From: a bacterium
Lineage (GTDB): Bacteria; Krumholzibacteriota; Krumholzibacteriia; LZORAL124-64-63
DNA: 64,000 bases
Reading direction: 5' to 3'
NCBI GenBank assembly: GCA_024231905.1
Contig: JAAEQC010000164.1
Location: 80,193-144,192 of the forward strand
Under the pieces are notes generated by a model. That model had not been told where the DNA came from. It searched no databases and was given only the letters and a program-made list of their open reading frames with translations. Positions 1 to 8,331 of this stretch are shown piece after piece. Each line of letters begins with the position of its first letter. Positions within the stretch are counted from its first letter, which is position 1. The position numbers and the translations under genes are program-made.

Positions 1-1
1 C

Positions 2-1291
2 GTGTCCATCTCCCGCGGCATCGCCGCCCGTAGCGGCCAGCGCCTGGACAGCGACCAGGAGTTCGTGGGCCAGGGCATGTCCAACCTGGCGGCGGGCCTC
101 TTCTCGGGCTATGCGGTGGCCGGCTCTTTCACCCGCTCGGCGGTGAACCACGAGGCGGGGGCGCGCACGAGCATGTCCGGCCTCTTCGCGGGCCTGTGGG
201 CTCTGGCGGCCTTGTTCCTGCTGGCCCCGCTGGTGGCGTACCTGCCCCGGGCGTCGGTGGCGGGCCTGCTCATGGTGACCGCCTGGCAACTCATCGACCG
301 GCGGGAGATGCGGCGGATCCTGCGCTCGAGCAAGGGCGACAGCTCCATCCTGCTGGCCACCCTGGCGGCAACCCTGCTGCTGCCCCTGGAATTCGCGGTG
401 CTGGGCGGCATGCTCGTCAGTTTCAGCCGCTATCTCATCAAGTCGTCCACCCCGGGAGTCCACCCGGTGGTCCCGGACGAGAATTTCCGCCACTTCGTCC
501 GCGCCGGCGACCGTCCCGTGTGCCCCCAGCTGGGCATCATCCGCATCGAGGGCTCCTTGTACTTCGGCGCCGTGAACCACGTGGAGGACGTCATCCGCGC
601 CAACCAGGATGCCCACCCGGAGCAGACTTTCCTGCTGTTGCGCATGGGCATGGTCGACCACTGCGACGTGAGCGGCATCCACATGCTCGAGAGCGTCATG
701 CGCCAGTACCGCAAGGAGGGCGGCGACCTCTTCCTGGAGGGCGTGCGCCCCATGGCCCGCCACATGATGAACCTCTACGGCTTCGACCGCGCCCTGGGCC
801 CGGACAACATGCTCGGCCGCGACGACACGGTCAGCCACCTCTTCCACAAGAAGCTGAATCCGGGCATCTGCGTATACGAGTGTCCGGTGCGGGTCTTCGC
901 CGAGTGCCAGGCCCTGCCTAAGGACGAGGACGTGCTCATGCTCCCGGACCGGGCGGACGTGCCCGATCACAACGTGGAGGAACTGGCCCCCAGCGAGGTG
1001 CGCACCCTGCTGGACGACGGGGCGGCCCACGTCATGGTCATCGACGTGGGCGAGGAGCACGAGTACGACAACTGGCACATCCCGGGGGCGCGGTGCCTGT
1101 CGTTGCCGCGGTTGGCGGAGAAGGGGACGGAACTGCCCTACGACGCGACGGTGGTGTTCGTCAGTCGGATCGGGCGGCGGTCGGCGTTGGCGGTGACGAT
1201 CATGCAGGATCTGGGGCACCAGAGGACGTTCTCGCTCAGGGGAGGGATGTTGGCTTGGGAGGCGGCGGGGTATCCTATTGCGGTGGAGTAG
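2..1291 (+). CDS. SulP-family anion transporter with STAS and rhodanese-like domains (5' truncated)
   Basis: The reading frame is open from the window edge, so the N-terminal half of the transporter is missing. What remains is the end of the SulP membrane domain (residues about 1-150, with hydrophobic segments and the SulP-like stretch SNLAAGLFSGYAVAGSFTRS), a STAS domain (about 170-290, with the D-x-SG-x-H core DVSGIHMLE) and a C-terminal rhodanese-like domain (about 320-425). SulP proteins carry sulfate, bicarbonate or other anions across the inner membrane, and STAS domains regulate them. In the rhodanese loop the catalytic cysteine position reads Ser (VSRIGRRS; codon AGT at 1163-1165), so sulfur transfer is unlikely and the domain is probably a binding or regulatory module. 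It converges on the sigma-factor operon. Substrate cannot be told from the sequence. Confidence 0.88.
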   Translation: MSISRGIAARSGQRLDSDQEFVGQGMSNLAAGLFSGYAVAGSFTRSAVNHEAGARTSMSGLFAGLWALAALFLLAPLVAYLPRASVAGLLMVTAWQLIDRREMRRILRSSKGDSSILLATLAATLLLPLEFAVLGGMLVSFSRYLIKSSTPGVHPVVPDENFRHFVRAGDRPVCPQLGIIRIEGSLYFGAVNHVEDVIRANQDAHPEQTFLLLRMGMVDHCDVSGIHMLESVMRQYRKEGGDLFLEGVRPMARHMMNLYGFDRALGPDNMLGRDDTVSHLFHKKLNPGICVYECPVRVFAECQALPKDEDVLMLPDRADVPDHNVEELAPSEVRTLLDDGAAHVMVIDVGEEHEYDNWHIPGARCLSLPRLAEKGTELPYDATVVFVSRIGRRSALAVTIMQDLGHQRTFSLRGGMLAWEAAGYPIAVE

Positions 1292-1327
1292 CCGGGGTGA
1301 TGTGCGATGGGTCTGCCGGCTTGCTTC

Positions 1328-1696
1328 CTATCGCCGCCAAAGTGGTCGACCAAACCGTAGAAGACTTCCGGCAGCGATACTCAAAGCGATCCCCACCCAC
1401 CAGGCCGGATGCACCTGCGCCAGGTCCGCCGTCGTCATGCCCTCGGCCCCGAACCAGTACCCCGCCAGGAAGAGGGCCGCCCCCAGGGGCGCCAGCATTC
1501 CCAGGTGCCGCAACCGGAGCGGTGCCTCCGTCGCGTCGGCCGCCGTCGGTCGCTCGGCCCGGGGCAGGGACGCCTCCAGGTCCAGGTCGGCCAGCAGGGC
1601 GTCCTTCCAGCGCGGATCCGGATCGGCGGCGCCCTCGTCCTCGTAGGTCGAACGCAACCGGAGCAGGGAGGCGACGGTTTTCCTGTCTTCGCTCAT
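1328..1696 (-). CDS. Small membrane protein, candidate anti-sigma factor of the upstream ECF sigma
   Basis: This 122-residue protein starts at an ATG that overlaps the stop of the sigma-factor gene (ATGA at 1693-1696), so the two are translationally coupled. Residues 1-60 are charged and soluble. Two hydrophobic segments follow at about 66-84 and 98-115, and the protein ends RPLWRR. This layout, a cytoplasmic N-terminus joined to membrane helices and coupled to an ECF sigma gene, is that of an anti-sigma factor. I see no zinc-binding HxxxCxxC motif of the ZAS type. Anti-sigma function is therefore inferred from position and topology only. Confidence 0.65.
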   Translation of the reverse strand: MSEDRKTVASLLRLRSTYEDEGAADPDPRWKDALLADLDLEASLPRAERPTAADATEAPLRLRHLGMLAPLGAALFLAGYWFGAEGMTTADLAQVHPAWWVGIALSIAAGSLLRFGRPLWRR

Positions 1697-2265
1697 GCCT
1701 CGTTCTCCTCGCCTGCGAGCACGACCCGCAGCCGGGTCAGGGCCCGGTGGCTGCGCACCTTGGCCGCCGTGAAGCTGATGTCCAACCGGTCGGCGATGAC
1801 CTTGAAGGGCAGTTCCTCCAGGTAGCGCAGGGCCAGGATCTCCCGGTCCCGGGGACTCAGCCGTTCCAGGGACGCGCGCACGCCGGCGGCTGTCTCCTGG
1901 CGCTCGAGGGTGCGCAGCTGGTCCTCGGCGCCGTCGGGCCGGTCGATGGCGACCTCCAGGGGCGCCTCCCGATCGCGGCGCCTCTTCTCTTGCTGGGCCA
2001 CCCGCAGCCCCTCGCGCCAAGCGATGCGGTACACCCAGGTGGAGAGCTTGCTGTCGCCCCGGAACTCGGGCAACCCTCGCAGCGCCTTGTGGAAGACCCG
2101 CGAGGCCGCGTCGCCCAGATCCTCCACCCGCAAACGTCTGAGCACACCGAGCACCAGCGGCTCCCACTCGTCCACGAAGCGGGCGGCGCTGCGGCGATCC
2201 AGGGGCAGATAGCGTCGGGGGGACTCCCGGGGGTCCGCCGCCGCGGGGCGCGTGGACGTCTCCAT
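1693..2265 (-). CDS. ECF-type RNA polymerase sigma factor
   Basis: The 190-residue protein has a sigma-70 region 2 (about residues 30-100, with the stretch FRGDSKLSTWVYRIAWREGL that binds the -10 element and core polymerase). A linker follows, then a region 4 helix-turn-helix (about 130-185; LSPRDREILALRYLEELPFK and the recognition helix after IADRLDIS). There is no region 1 or 3, as expected for an extracytoplasmic-function sigma. The ATG at 2265 begins METSTRP; an upstream ATG at 2343 would place the promoter elements inside the gene. The chosen ATG sits five bases after a -10-like GGTCCAAC, so the mRNA may be leaderless. The neighbours are the coupled membrane protein and a divergent DUF6249-type gene with a matching promoter. 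Confidence 0.9.
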   Translation of the reverse strand: METSTRPAAADPRESPRRYLPLDRRSAARFVDEWEPLVLGVLRRLRVEDLGDAASRVFHKALRGLPEFRGDSKLSTWVYRIAWREGLRVAQQEKRRRDREAPLEVAIDRPDGAEDQLRTLERQETAAGVRASLERLSPRDREILALRYLEELPFKVIADRLDISFTAAKVRSHRALTRLRVVLAGEENEA

Positions 2266-2270
2266 GTGTG

Positions 2271-2302
2271 GTTGGACCCCCGGTCGGCGGTGGTGGTTAC
2301 AC
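2271..2302 (-). promoter_or_regulatory. ECF-type promoter for the sigma-factor gene
   Basis: On the minus strand GTGTAACC (2302-2295) is followed by exactly 16 bases and then GGTCCAAC (2278-2271). The same two octamers with the same spacing occur on the plus strand in front of the divergent gene. The GTAACC/GGTC pair with a 16-base spacer fits the -35/-10 layout of ECF sigma promoters, so autoregulation by the sigma factor is the natural reading. The sigma start codon lies only five bases beyond the -10 octamer. Confidence 0.75.
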
Positions 2303-2312
2303 CCGAGAAAAC

Positions 2313-2344
2313 GTGTAACCCGGCGGCGGTGGCCCCGGTCCAAC
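2313..2344 (+). promoter_or_regulatory. ECF-type promoter for the DUF6249-type membrane protein
   Basis: GTGTAACC (2313-2320), a 16-base spacer and GGTCCAAC (2337-2344) form the mirror copy of the sigma-gene promoter. The two -35 octamers form a perfect 8-bp inverted repeat around a 10-base centre. The expected transcript would start near 2350, giving a leader of about 40 bases that includes the GGAGG ribosome site before the ATG at 2391. Confidence 0.75.
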
Positions 2345-2390
2345 GGGGCGAGAGAGCGGATCCAGCTTACCAGAACGCGGAGGGCCGGTA

Positions 2391-2789
2391 ATGAACCATT
2401 TCCATGCCAGCATTTGGGATAACGGCACGCTCATGCCCATCATCGTGGTCACCCTGGCCATGCTCATCCCCATCGTGGCCATCATCACCGATTACTTCCA
2501 GAAGAAGTCCAAGATGCGCCTCATGGAAAAGGCCATCGAGCACGGGGCGAACCTGGACGACTTCAAGCTCGAAGAGGCCGACGGCGAATCGCAGCGGCAG
2601 ATGCCCTACCGGGGCGGCATGGTCACCCTGGCCACGGGCGTCGGCATCCTCATCGGCGCCAAGTACATGGATATCGGCGCTGGGGAGCTCAACACGCTCA
2701 TGATGGTGGGCGGCGCCATCGTCATCTGCGTGGGGATGGCGCTGCTGGCCAATGACTTCATGAACCGGGATCGTTTCCGGCAGGAGTAG
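2391..2789 (+). CDS. DUF6249-type small inner-membrane protein
   Basis: The protein is 132 residues with three hydrophobic segments: about 14-34 (LMPIIVVTLAMLIPIVAII), 75-90 and 101-122. Between the first two is a short soluble loop (YFQKKSKMRLMEKAIEHG) of the kind seen in DUF6249/YvlB-like proteins, where the motif R-x-xxEKAIExG is typical. Its function is unknown. A strong GGAGG site precedes the ATG. Because it carries the same promoter elements as the divergent ECF sigma gene, it is probably the main target or the sensor side of that system. The family name is from memory of the pattern, not from a search. Confidence 0.7.
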   Translation: MNHFHASIWDNGTLMPIIVVTLAMLIPIVAIITDYFQKKSKMRLMEKAIEHGANLDDFKLEEADGESQRQMPYRGGMVTLATGVGILIGAKYMDIGAGELNTLMMVGGAIVICVGMALLANDFMNRDRFRQE

Positions 2790-2898
2790 GGTCGCGAGTG
2801 GGTCGACGGGGCCCCCGGGGGCCTCGCCGTGCTCCCGCGGCTCCGTCGCGCCAAGAACCCGGTTGTGCCGCCGCGGGCCGCCCCTGTAGTGTCCGCCC

Positions 2899-3789
2899 AT
2901 GTCCAACCCTGCCGATGAACGCCGCGCTCTCCTGCTCGGCCTGGGCGCCGTCCTGGCCTGGTCCACGGTGGCCACCGCTTTCAAGCTCGCCCTGCGCCAC
3001 GTAGACCACGTGCAGTTGCTTTTCCTGGCCACGATCTTCTCGCTGCTGGCGCTGGGGAGCGTGCTCGTCGTCCAGGGCAAGACCGCGCACCTGCGCCGCG
3101 TGACCCGCCCCCAACTCCTGCTCACCCTGGCGCTGGGCCTGGTCAACCCCTTCATCTACTACCTGGTGCTCTTCAAGGCCTACGATCTGCTCCCGGCCCA
3201 GGTGGCCCAGCCCCTGAACTTTACCTGGGCCCTGACCCTGAGCTGGCTGTCGGTACCGTTGCTGGGGCAGAAGCTGCGCTGGCGGGACGGTCTGGCGGGT
3301 GTCGTCTGCTACTTGGGGGTGGTGGTCATCGCCACGCGGGGCGATCTGGGGGGCTTCCGGGTGGAGTCGCCCCTGGGGGTCGGTTTGGCCCTGGGCAGCA
3401 CGATCCTCTGGTCCCTGTACTGGATCGGCAACCGGCGATCCACCCTGGATCCGGTGGTGGGGCTCTTCCTGGGTTTCGCCTGGGCGTTGCCCTGCGTCAC
3501 CGTGGCCACGGCCCTGCTCAGCGACTTCCGCTTCGACCTGCCCGGGGTGCTCGGGGGCCTGTACGTGGGCGCCTTCGAGATGGGATTCACCTTCGTCCTG
3601 TGGCTGTCGGCTTTGCGGCTGACCTCGTCCACGGCGCGGGTGGCCAACCTCATCTTCCTGGCACCTTTCCTGTCCCTCGTGTTCATACGTATCTTCGTGG
3701 GCGAACACATCGCCAAGGCGACCCTGGTCGGACTCGTCCTCATCGTGGGGGCGTTGTGGTGGCAGGGTCGGGACCGAAAGGACGCCTGA
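2899..3789 (+). CDS. EamA/DMT-family transporter
   Basis: This is a 296-residue protein of about ten transmembrane helices arranged as two EamA repeats (residues about 8-140 and 150-290). The start reads ALLLGLGAVLAWSTVATAFK, typical of drug/metabolite transporters, and the second repeat includes GLFLGFAWALPCVTVATALL and ends with a helix followed by WWQGRDRK. Such proteins export metabolites or amino acids or take up cofactors; the substrate cannot be assigned. Its stop codon overlaps the next ATG (TGATG at 3787-3791), so it is coupled to the HAD-type gene. Confidence 0.9.
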   Translation: MSNPADERRALLLGLGAVLAWSTVATAFKLALRHVDHVQLLFLATIFSLLALGSVLVVQGKTAHLRRVTRPQLLLTLALGLVNPFIYYLVLFKAYDLLPAQVAQPLNFTWALTLSWLSVPLLGQKLRWRDGLAGVVCYLGVVVIATRGDLGGFRVESPLGVGLALGSTILWSLYWIGNRRSTLDPVVGLFLGFAWALPCVTVATALLSDFRFDLPGVLGGLYVGAFEMGFTFVLWLSALRLTSSTARVANLIFLAPFLSLVFIRIFVGEHIAKATLVGLVLIVGALWWQGRDRKDA

Positions 3790-4748
3790 TGCGCCTCGTG
3801 ACCGTGATCCTCGTCCTGCTGGTGGCCTGCACGGCCCAAGCGGATCCCCTTTCCGCCTGGAACGACAGCCAGGTGAAGACCGCCATCACCGACTGGCTCG
3901 CCGCGGTCACCGACGAGTCGGGACCCGACTTCGTGCCCGTCCCCGAGCGCATCGCCGTCTTCGACAACGACGGCACCTGCTGGAACGAGCGGCCGAGATA
4001 CGCGTCCACCATGTTCCAGGTGAACCTGGCCCGCAGCATGGTCGCCGTCGGCAAGGCCGATCCCGAGGCCATGCCCTTCAAGGCCTGGTTCGCCGGCGAC
4101 CGGGCCGCGCTCAAGGATTACGGCTGGACCAAGGCCTACGAGGACATGAACGCCTCCTTCGCGGGCATGCCCGTCACCGCCTACCGGGATTCGGCCCGGG
4201 CCTGGATGGCCCGCACTCGGCACGAGCGCTACGGCGTGACCCACGACCAGCTCTACTACGTGCCCATGCTCCAACTCGTGCGGCTGCTCGAGGCGCACGA
4301 CTTCCAGGTGTGGATCGTCACCGGTGCGGCCCAGGATTTCGTGCGGGCCTGGAGCGAACCGGTGGTGGGTGTTCCCCCCGAGCGGGTCATCGGCAGTTAC
4401 ACGACGCCTGTGTACGAGGAGGCCGAGGACGGCACCGTCACCATGGTCCGCGGCGCGGCGCAGTTCGACAACGGGCACGAGAACAAGCCGCCCCACATCG
4501 AGCAGCGCATCGGCCGCCGTCCGGTCTTCGCCGCGGGCAACAGCAACAACGACTACTACATGATGAACTACGCGGTCACTGGCGATCACCGGGGTCTGGC
4601 CATCTGGATCCACCACGACGACGGCAAACGCGAGTACGACTACGGGCGCCCCGGGAAGATCGGCGGGCTGTGCCATGAGAACCCGCGGGCGTACGAGGTG
4701 AGCATGAAGCGGGATTGGCAGGAACTGTATGCCGACGAATTCGAGTAG
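3789..4748 (+). CDS. Exported HAD-superfamily hydrolase (acid-phosphatase-like)
   Basis: The 319-residue protein begins with a signal peptide ([18 protein letters not shown]) and is likely periplasmic. The HAD motif I is clear at about residues 56-62 (VFDNDGT, both catalytic aspartates present). Motif II lies in the stretch [11 protein letters not shown], and a late [11 protein letters not shown] region matches motif IV of phosphoserine-phosphatase-like HADs. Phosphate-ester hydrolysis is expected; the substrate is unknown. I chose the ATG at 3789 because it gives a signal peptide and couples to the transporter stop. The 3' end overlaps the next gene by 20 bases. Confidence 0.88.
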   Translation: MRLVTVILVLLVACTAQADPLSAWNDSQVKTAITDWLAAVTDESGPDFVPVPERIAVFDNDGTCWNERPRYASTMFQVNLARSMVAVGKADPEAMPFKAWFAGDRAALKDYGWTKAYEDMNASFAGMPVTAYRDSARAWMARTRHERYGVTHDQLYYVPMLQLVRLLEAHDFQVWIVTGAAQDFVRAWSEPVVGVPPERVIGSYTTPVYEEAEDGTVTMVRGAAQFDNGHENKPPHIEQRIGRRPVFAAGNSNNDYYMMNYAVTGDHRGLAIWIHHDDGKREYDYGRPGKIGGLCHENPRAYEVSMKRDWQELYADEFE

Positions 4749-5784
4749 CGCGACGGGAGAGACGCCGCAGCCGGGAACCCTCGGCACCGCCTGGGAGCGC
4801 CGCACCGTCCGGACGGCGGTGTTCTTCGCTATCAGTGCCGGCCTGGCCGCCGGCGCCCTGGCCTGGCTGCTGCAGGGCTCCGGTCTGCCCCTCTGGATGG
4901 GCCTCGTTGGCGCGGCGGTGGTGGGCTGGGCGATCTACGCGGGCATGACCCGCAAGATCCGCCGTCGCCGCCGCATCCTCGCTCAGCCATTCCCCGCCGA
5001 GTGGGAGGCTGCCCTCCAGGGCGACGTGGTCTTCTTCCGGGCCCTGGCGCCCGAGGAGCAGGTGCGCTTCCGGCGCGAAGTGCAGATCTTCATCGGTGAG
5101 AAGCACATCACCGGCATCAAGACCGAGGTGGACACCCGCACCCTGGTCCTGGCCGCGGCCAGCGCCGTCATCCCCATCTTCGGCTTCCCCGATTGGGAGT
5201 GGGACCAGATCTCCGAGGTCCTGATCTACCCGGGCCGTTTCGACCAGAACTTCGACGTCGAGGGCGGACAGAGCACCCTCGGCATGGTCGGCACCGGTTT
5301 CATGAACCGCATGATGGTCCTCTCCAAGCCGGATCTGCTCCAGGGCTTCCGCAACGCCGAGGACAAGCGCAATGTGGGCCTCCACGAGTTCGCCCACCTG
5401 GTGGACAAGGCCGACGGGTCCGTGGACGGCGTGCCCGCCGTGGGGCTCGACCGCCAGGCCATCGGACCCTGGGTCGAGCTGGTCCGCCGCAAGATGCAGG
5501 AGATCGAGGACGGCGACTCGGACCTCAATCGCTACGCCCTGACCAACGAAGCCGAGTTCTTCGCCGTGGCCACCGAGTACCTCTTCGAGCGACCGGGCCT
5601 CATGCGCCGCAAGCACCCGGAGCTCTTCGCTATGATGCAGAAGATCTTCGCCCAGGACCTGGGCGGTCGCGTGGCGGCCCTGCGGCAGGAGTTCAAGCGG
5701 GGACCGGTGAGCTTCGGGCGCAACTCGCCCTGCCCGTGTGGAAGCGGGCTCAAGTACAAGAAGTGCTGTCTGCGGAAGATGTAG
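4729..5784 (+). CDS. Membrane-anchored MtfA-like (M90) zinc peptidase with SEC-C tail
   Basis: The 351-residue protein has two hydrophobic segments (about 27-50 and 54-72), then an MtfA-like metallopeptidase domain (about 85-320). The zinc site is HEFAH (His219, Glu220, His223), with a downstream acidic motif [15 protein letters not shown] at about 273-287 that supplies the third ligand in this family. The C-terminus is a SEC-C zinc motif ([13 protein letters not shown], residues 335-347). MtfA of enterobacteria binds the Mlc repressor and cleaves peptides. It lacks both the membrane anchor and the SEC-C tail, so this is an extended version. Overlap with the preceding gene suggests the same transcript. 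Confidence 0.88.
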   Translation: MPTNSSSATGETPQPGTLGTAWERRTVRTAVFFAISAGLAAGALAWLLQGSGLPLWMGLVGAAVVGWAIYAGMTRKIRRRRRILAQPFPAEWEAALQGDVVFFRALAPEEQVRFRREVQIFIGEKHITGIKTEVDTRTLVLAAASAVIPIFGFPDWEWDQISEVLIYPGRFDQNFDVEGGQSTLGMVGTGFMNRMMVLSKPDLLQGFRNAEDKRNVGLHEFAHLVDKADGSVDGVPAVGLDRQAIGPWVELVRRKMQEIEDGDSDLNRYALTNEAEFFAVATEYLFERPGLMRRKHPELFAMMQKIFAQDLGGRVAALRQEFKRGPVSFGRNSPCPCGSGLKYKKCCLRKM

Positions 5785-5837
5785 TTTCGTCGCGGCCCAG
5801 GTGATCAACCATTTCAAGCGGAAGAAGAAAACCTGAC

Positions 5838-7028
5838 ATGAGAAGCCTGATCACGATCGGCTGTCTGCTGGTCGCGGCCGCCGCCGTTGCCGCCCCGGTC
5901 ATCGAGAACGGAGACGAACCGGCCCACGGGCGCCGCGTCCTGCAACCGCAGGAGCTGTGGCGCATCGGCGGCCTCGAGGACGAAGAGAATCTGCTGGGCC
6001 TGGTCCGTCGGGCGGTGGCCGACCGGGAGGGGAACCTCTACCTGCTGGACACCCAGCTGGTGCAGGTGCTCGTCTACGGGCCCGACGGGGAGCTTCTGGG
6101 CACCCTGGGCCAGGAGGGCGACGGCCCCGGCGAGATCCGCCGCCCCTCGGACGTGGTCCTGCTGCCGGACGGCACCGTGGGCCTGGTGCAGGGCTTCCCC
6201 GGCCGCATCGTCAAGGTGGAGAAGGACGGCACGCCCGCCGGTGAGCTCCATCCGGGGGGCGACCCCACCGACGGGACCATGTTCTCCCTCATGAAGATCC
6301 GGGCTTCGGGGCCGCACCTGGTCATGACGGGCGCCCACATCAGACGCACCGAAACCCACCGCACGGTGGAGCGGATCGTCGCGGCGCACGACGGGGACGG
6401 CCGCCGCGGGGTGGTCTACCACACGAGCGAAGATGTCCGCGAGCTGGGATCCTTCCGCCGTGACGAAGCGGGCCGCTTCATGCCCGATTCCTGGGTCCTG
6501 GGCGCCGACGGCCGGGTGTGGTTCGCCCCCGAGCGCAACGCTTACCGCATCGACGTCCTAGCGCCCGACGGCACGGTCCAGCGCACGATCACGCGGGACT
6601 ACGAATCCTATCGGCGCACGGAGGAAGAGATCGAGCTGGTCCGGTTCTGGATGACTCCCTGGCGGGGTCGCAACCGCAACCGCATCGTCGTGGACGTGGC
6701 TCCCACCCAGCAGGACATCCTGCAGATGCACGCGGCGGACGATGGGCGGTTGTGGGTCCTCAGCAGTCACGGCGCCCATCCCGACGAGGAGGGCATTCAT
6801 TCGGTGTGGGACGTCTTCGACGCCGACGGGCGATTCCACGAGCAGGTGGCCCTGGCCTGTGAGGGGACGGTCCTGGAAGACGCCATCGTTTTTCCGGGAC
6901 AAGGCCTGGTGGTGGTCATCAAGGGATCCGTGAGCGCGCGGATGGCCAGTCGCGGCCAGGATACTGGCGACGGGGATGACGACGAGGCGGTGCCGCTGGA
7001 AGTCATCTGCTATCGGCTGGCGGAGTGA
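5838..7028 (+). CDS. Secreted NHL/six-bladed beta-propeller-like protein
   Basis: The 396-residue protein has a signal peptide (MRSLITIGCLLVAAAAVAAP). Its body contains repeated propeller-type strands such as REGNLYLLDTQLVQVLVYGP, GEIRRPSDVVLLPDGTVGLV and DGRVWFAPERNAYRIDVLAPDG, the D-G-x-[IVL]-x-[VL] pattern of NHL/6-bladed propellers. No catalytic motif is visible, so it is probably a binding or scaffold protein in the periplasm or at the surface. There is no FlgD-like tail. A hairpin terminator follows about 35 bases after the stop. It is 53 bases from the peptidase gene and may share its transcript. Confidence 0.75.
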   Translation: MRSLITIGCLLVAAAAVAAPVIENGDEPAHGRRVLQPQELWRIGGLEDEENLLGLVRRAVADREGNLYLLDTQLVQVLVYGPDGELLGTLGQEGDGPGEIRRPSDVVLLPDGTVGLVQGFPGRIVKVEKDGTPAGELHPGGDPTDGTMFSLMKIRASGPHLVMTGAHIRRTETHRTVERIVAAHDGDGRRGVVYHTSEDVRELGSFRRDEAGRFMPDSWVLGADGRVWFAPERNAYRIDVLAPDGTVQRTITRDYESYRRTEEEIELVRFWMTPWRGRNRNRIVVDVAPTQQDILQMHAADDGRLWVLSSHGAHPDEEGIHSVWDVFDADGRFHEQVALACEGTVLEDAIVFPGQGLVVVIKGSVSARMASRGQDTGDGDDDEAVPLEVICYRLAE

Positions 7029-7063
7029 TGCAGGTCGACTGACGGTCGACCCGGCACGGGAAA

Positions 7064-7100
7064 GGCCCGGCCCGCCAATCGGCGGACCGGGCCTCTTTTC
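7064..7100 (+). terminator. Rho-independent terminator after the beta-propeller gene
   Basis: GGCCCGGCCCGCC (7064-7076) pairs with GGCGGACCGGGCC (7081-7093) at 12 of 13 positions around the loop AATC. TCTTTTC follows on the plus strand. It separates this gene from the convergent secreted-protein gene ending at 7131. Confidence 0.85.
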
Positions 7101-7130
7101 GTCGCCGCAGCCGCAGCCGCCGCGTTCGAT

Positions 7131-8276
7131 CTACCGGTACATGCCCTTGACCGAGCCCCAACTGTGGGTCTCGGACGGCACCGGCACGCAGGCGCCTGGG
7201 CCGTCTTCCCAGGCGCTGGTCAGGGTCTGCTCCACGACGGACGTCTCCTCCACGGTGAAGGCCCGGTTGGCGGTGCCTTCCCAGGTGTCGCAGCCGTCCT
7301 TGCGGAACTTGTACTCGGCGGTGATGGGATACGCCGAGCCGGCGGGGAAGATCAGGCAGGCCTGGTACAGTCCGCCGCCTATAGGTGCCATCTGGACGCC
7401 CGTGCCCCAGTTGGTCAGCAGGTCGTGGCCGCCGGTGACGCAGATGGAGCCATTGGAATCCACACCCGTCATGCAGACCTGGATGCAGACGACCTTGTCC
7501 TCGGTCAGGACGTTGCCGAAGCCGCAGCCCAGGGGCGCGAACTCCCAGGTATCCGGCAGCAGGTCCATCTCGGTGGTCCCGTCGGTAGGCAGCAGCAGCG
7601 CGCGGTTGGCGGTGCCTTCCCAGGTGGTGCACACGTCCTTGCGGAACTTGTACTCGATGGCCGGATTGGTGCCGGCAGGGAAGGTCACGGTGGCTTCCCA
7701 GACGTCGCCGTAGGTGTTGGTCATCATGGCGCCCGCGCTCCAGTTGCCGATGGCGGCGTGGTTGCCGACGACACAGACCGGACCGGCGGTGGCGACACCT
7801 TCCATGCAGATGGTGAAGGTCACGTCGATGTCGTTGGGGGTCACGTCGACGATGTTGTAGGTCAGGGGCGGCGGGTTGCTCATCTGGTCGCCGGCGATCT
7901 CGTAGGTCGAGCTGTCGGTGAGGTCCTCGAAGACCACCGTCACGGCTACCGTGGTGGCGCCCACCAGGGCGGTCTGGGGGATGAAGCCGATGTACTCGTC
8001 GTTGCTGGCGCCGGCGTCCACGTTGTAGGTCATGGCCACCGAGGCCTCGGCCGCGATGTCCGTGGTGTAGAACAGGGTCGCGGTGATGTCGGCGCCCTGG
8101 CCGGCTGCGTCGGTGACGCCGCCCTTGAAGACCTGGGCCACGACGAACTGGTCGCCGGTGGGTACGACGGCGGCGCCGTCGTTGGGATAGGCCTGGCCCG
8201 CCCAGTCGATGACGGCCAGGGCGTTGCCCGCAGCCAGCATCAGGGCGATGAAGGTGAGCGTTAGCAGTTTACGCAT
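7131..8276 (-). CDS. Secreted protein with two CBM20-like starch-binding repeats and an SWG-type C-terminal tail
   Basis: The 381-residue protein starts at MRKLLTLTF with a signal peptide ending near GNALA; the longer start at 8306 adds ten non-signal residues. Residues about 25-150 form a beta-rich N-terminal region. Two repeats follow (about 155-255 and 268-365), each with an aromatic/cysteine pattern (CVVGNHAAIGNWSAG and CVTGGHDLLTNWGTG) and an ending EYKFRKDxCxTWEGTANRA. The G-N-x-x-x-L-G-x-W and YKF-R patterns resemble CBM20/starch-binding modules. The two copies share 50 of 54 bases over one stretch, so the duplication is recent. The protein ends SWGSVKGMYR, the same tail as the proteins at 42743-43372 and 43878-44510. 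It has no FlgD-like domain. Confidence 0.78.
   Translation of the reverse strand: MRKLLTLTFIALMLAAGNALAVIDWAGQAYPNDGAAVVPTGDQFVVAQVFKGGVTDAAGQGADITATLFYTTDIAAEASVAMTYNVDAGASNDEYIGFIPQTALVGATTVAVTVVFEDLTDSSTYEIAGDQMSNPPPLTYNIVDVTPNDIDVTFTICMEGVATAGPVCVVGNHAAIGNWSAGAMMTNTYGDVWEATVTFPAGTNPAIEYKFRKDVCTTWEGTANRALLLPTDGTTEMDLLPDTWEFAPLGCGFGNVLTEDKVVCIQVCMTGVDSNGSICVTGGHDLLTNWGTGVQMAPIGGGLYQACLIFPAGSAYPITAEYKFRKDGCDTWEGTANRAFTVEETSVVEQTLTSAWEDGPGACVPVPSETHSWGSVKGMYR
7264..7656. repeat. Internal duplication within the double-CBM20-like gene (339-base period)
   Basis: The 54-base stretch at 7264-7317 recurs at 7603-7656 with four mismatches. The offset of 339 bases is exactly 113 codons, so the duplication preserves the reading frame and corresponds to the two starch-binding-like repeats. 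Confidence 0.85.
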
Positions 8277-8331
8277 GATGTTCCTCCCATGCTGATTGTG
8301 GGGCACCGCCGCAGCGGGGCCCCGTCGGCCA

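Noticed and set aside
2295..2320. The perfect 8-bp inverted repeat as a repressor operator
   Set aside because: The same octamers reappear as -35 elements with matching GGTCCAAC boxes on each strand, so divergent ECF promoters explain it better.
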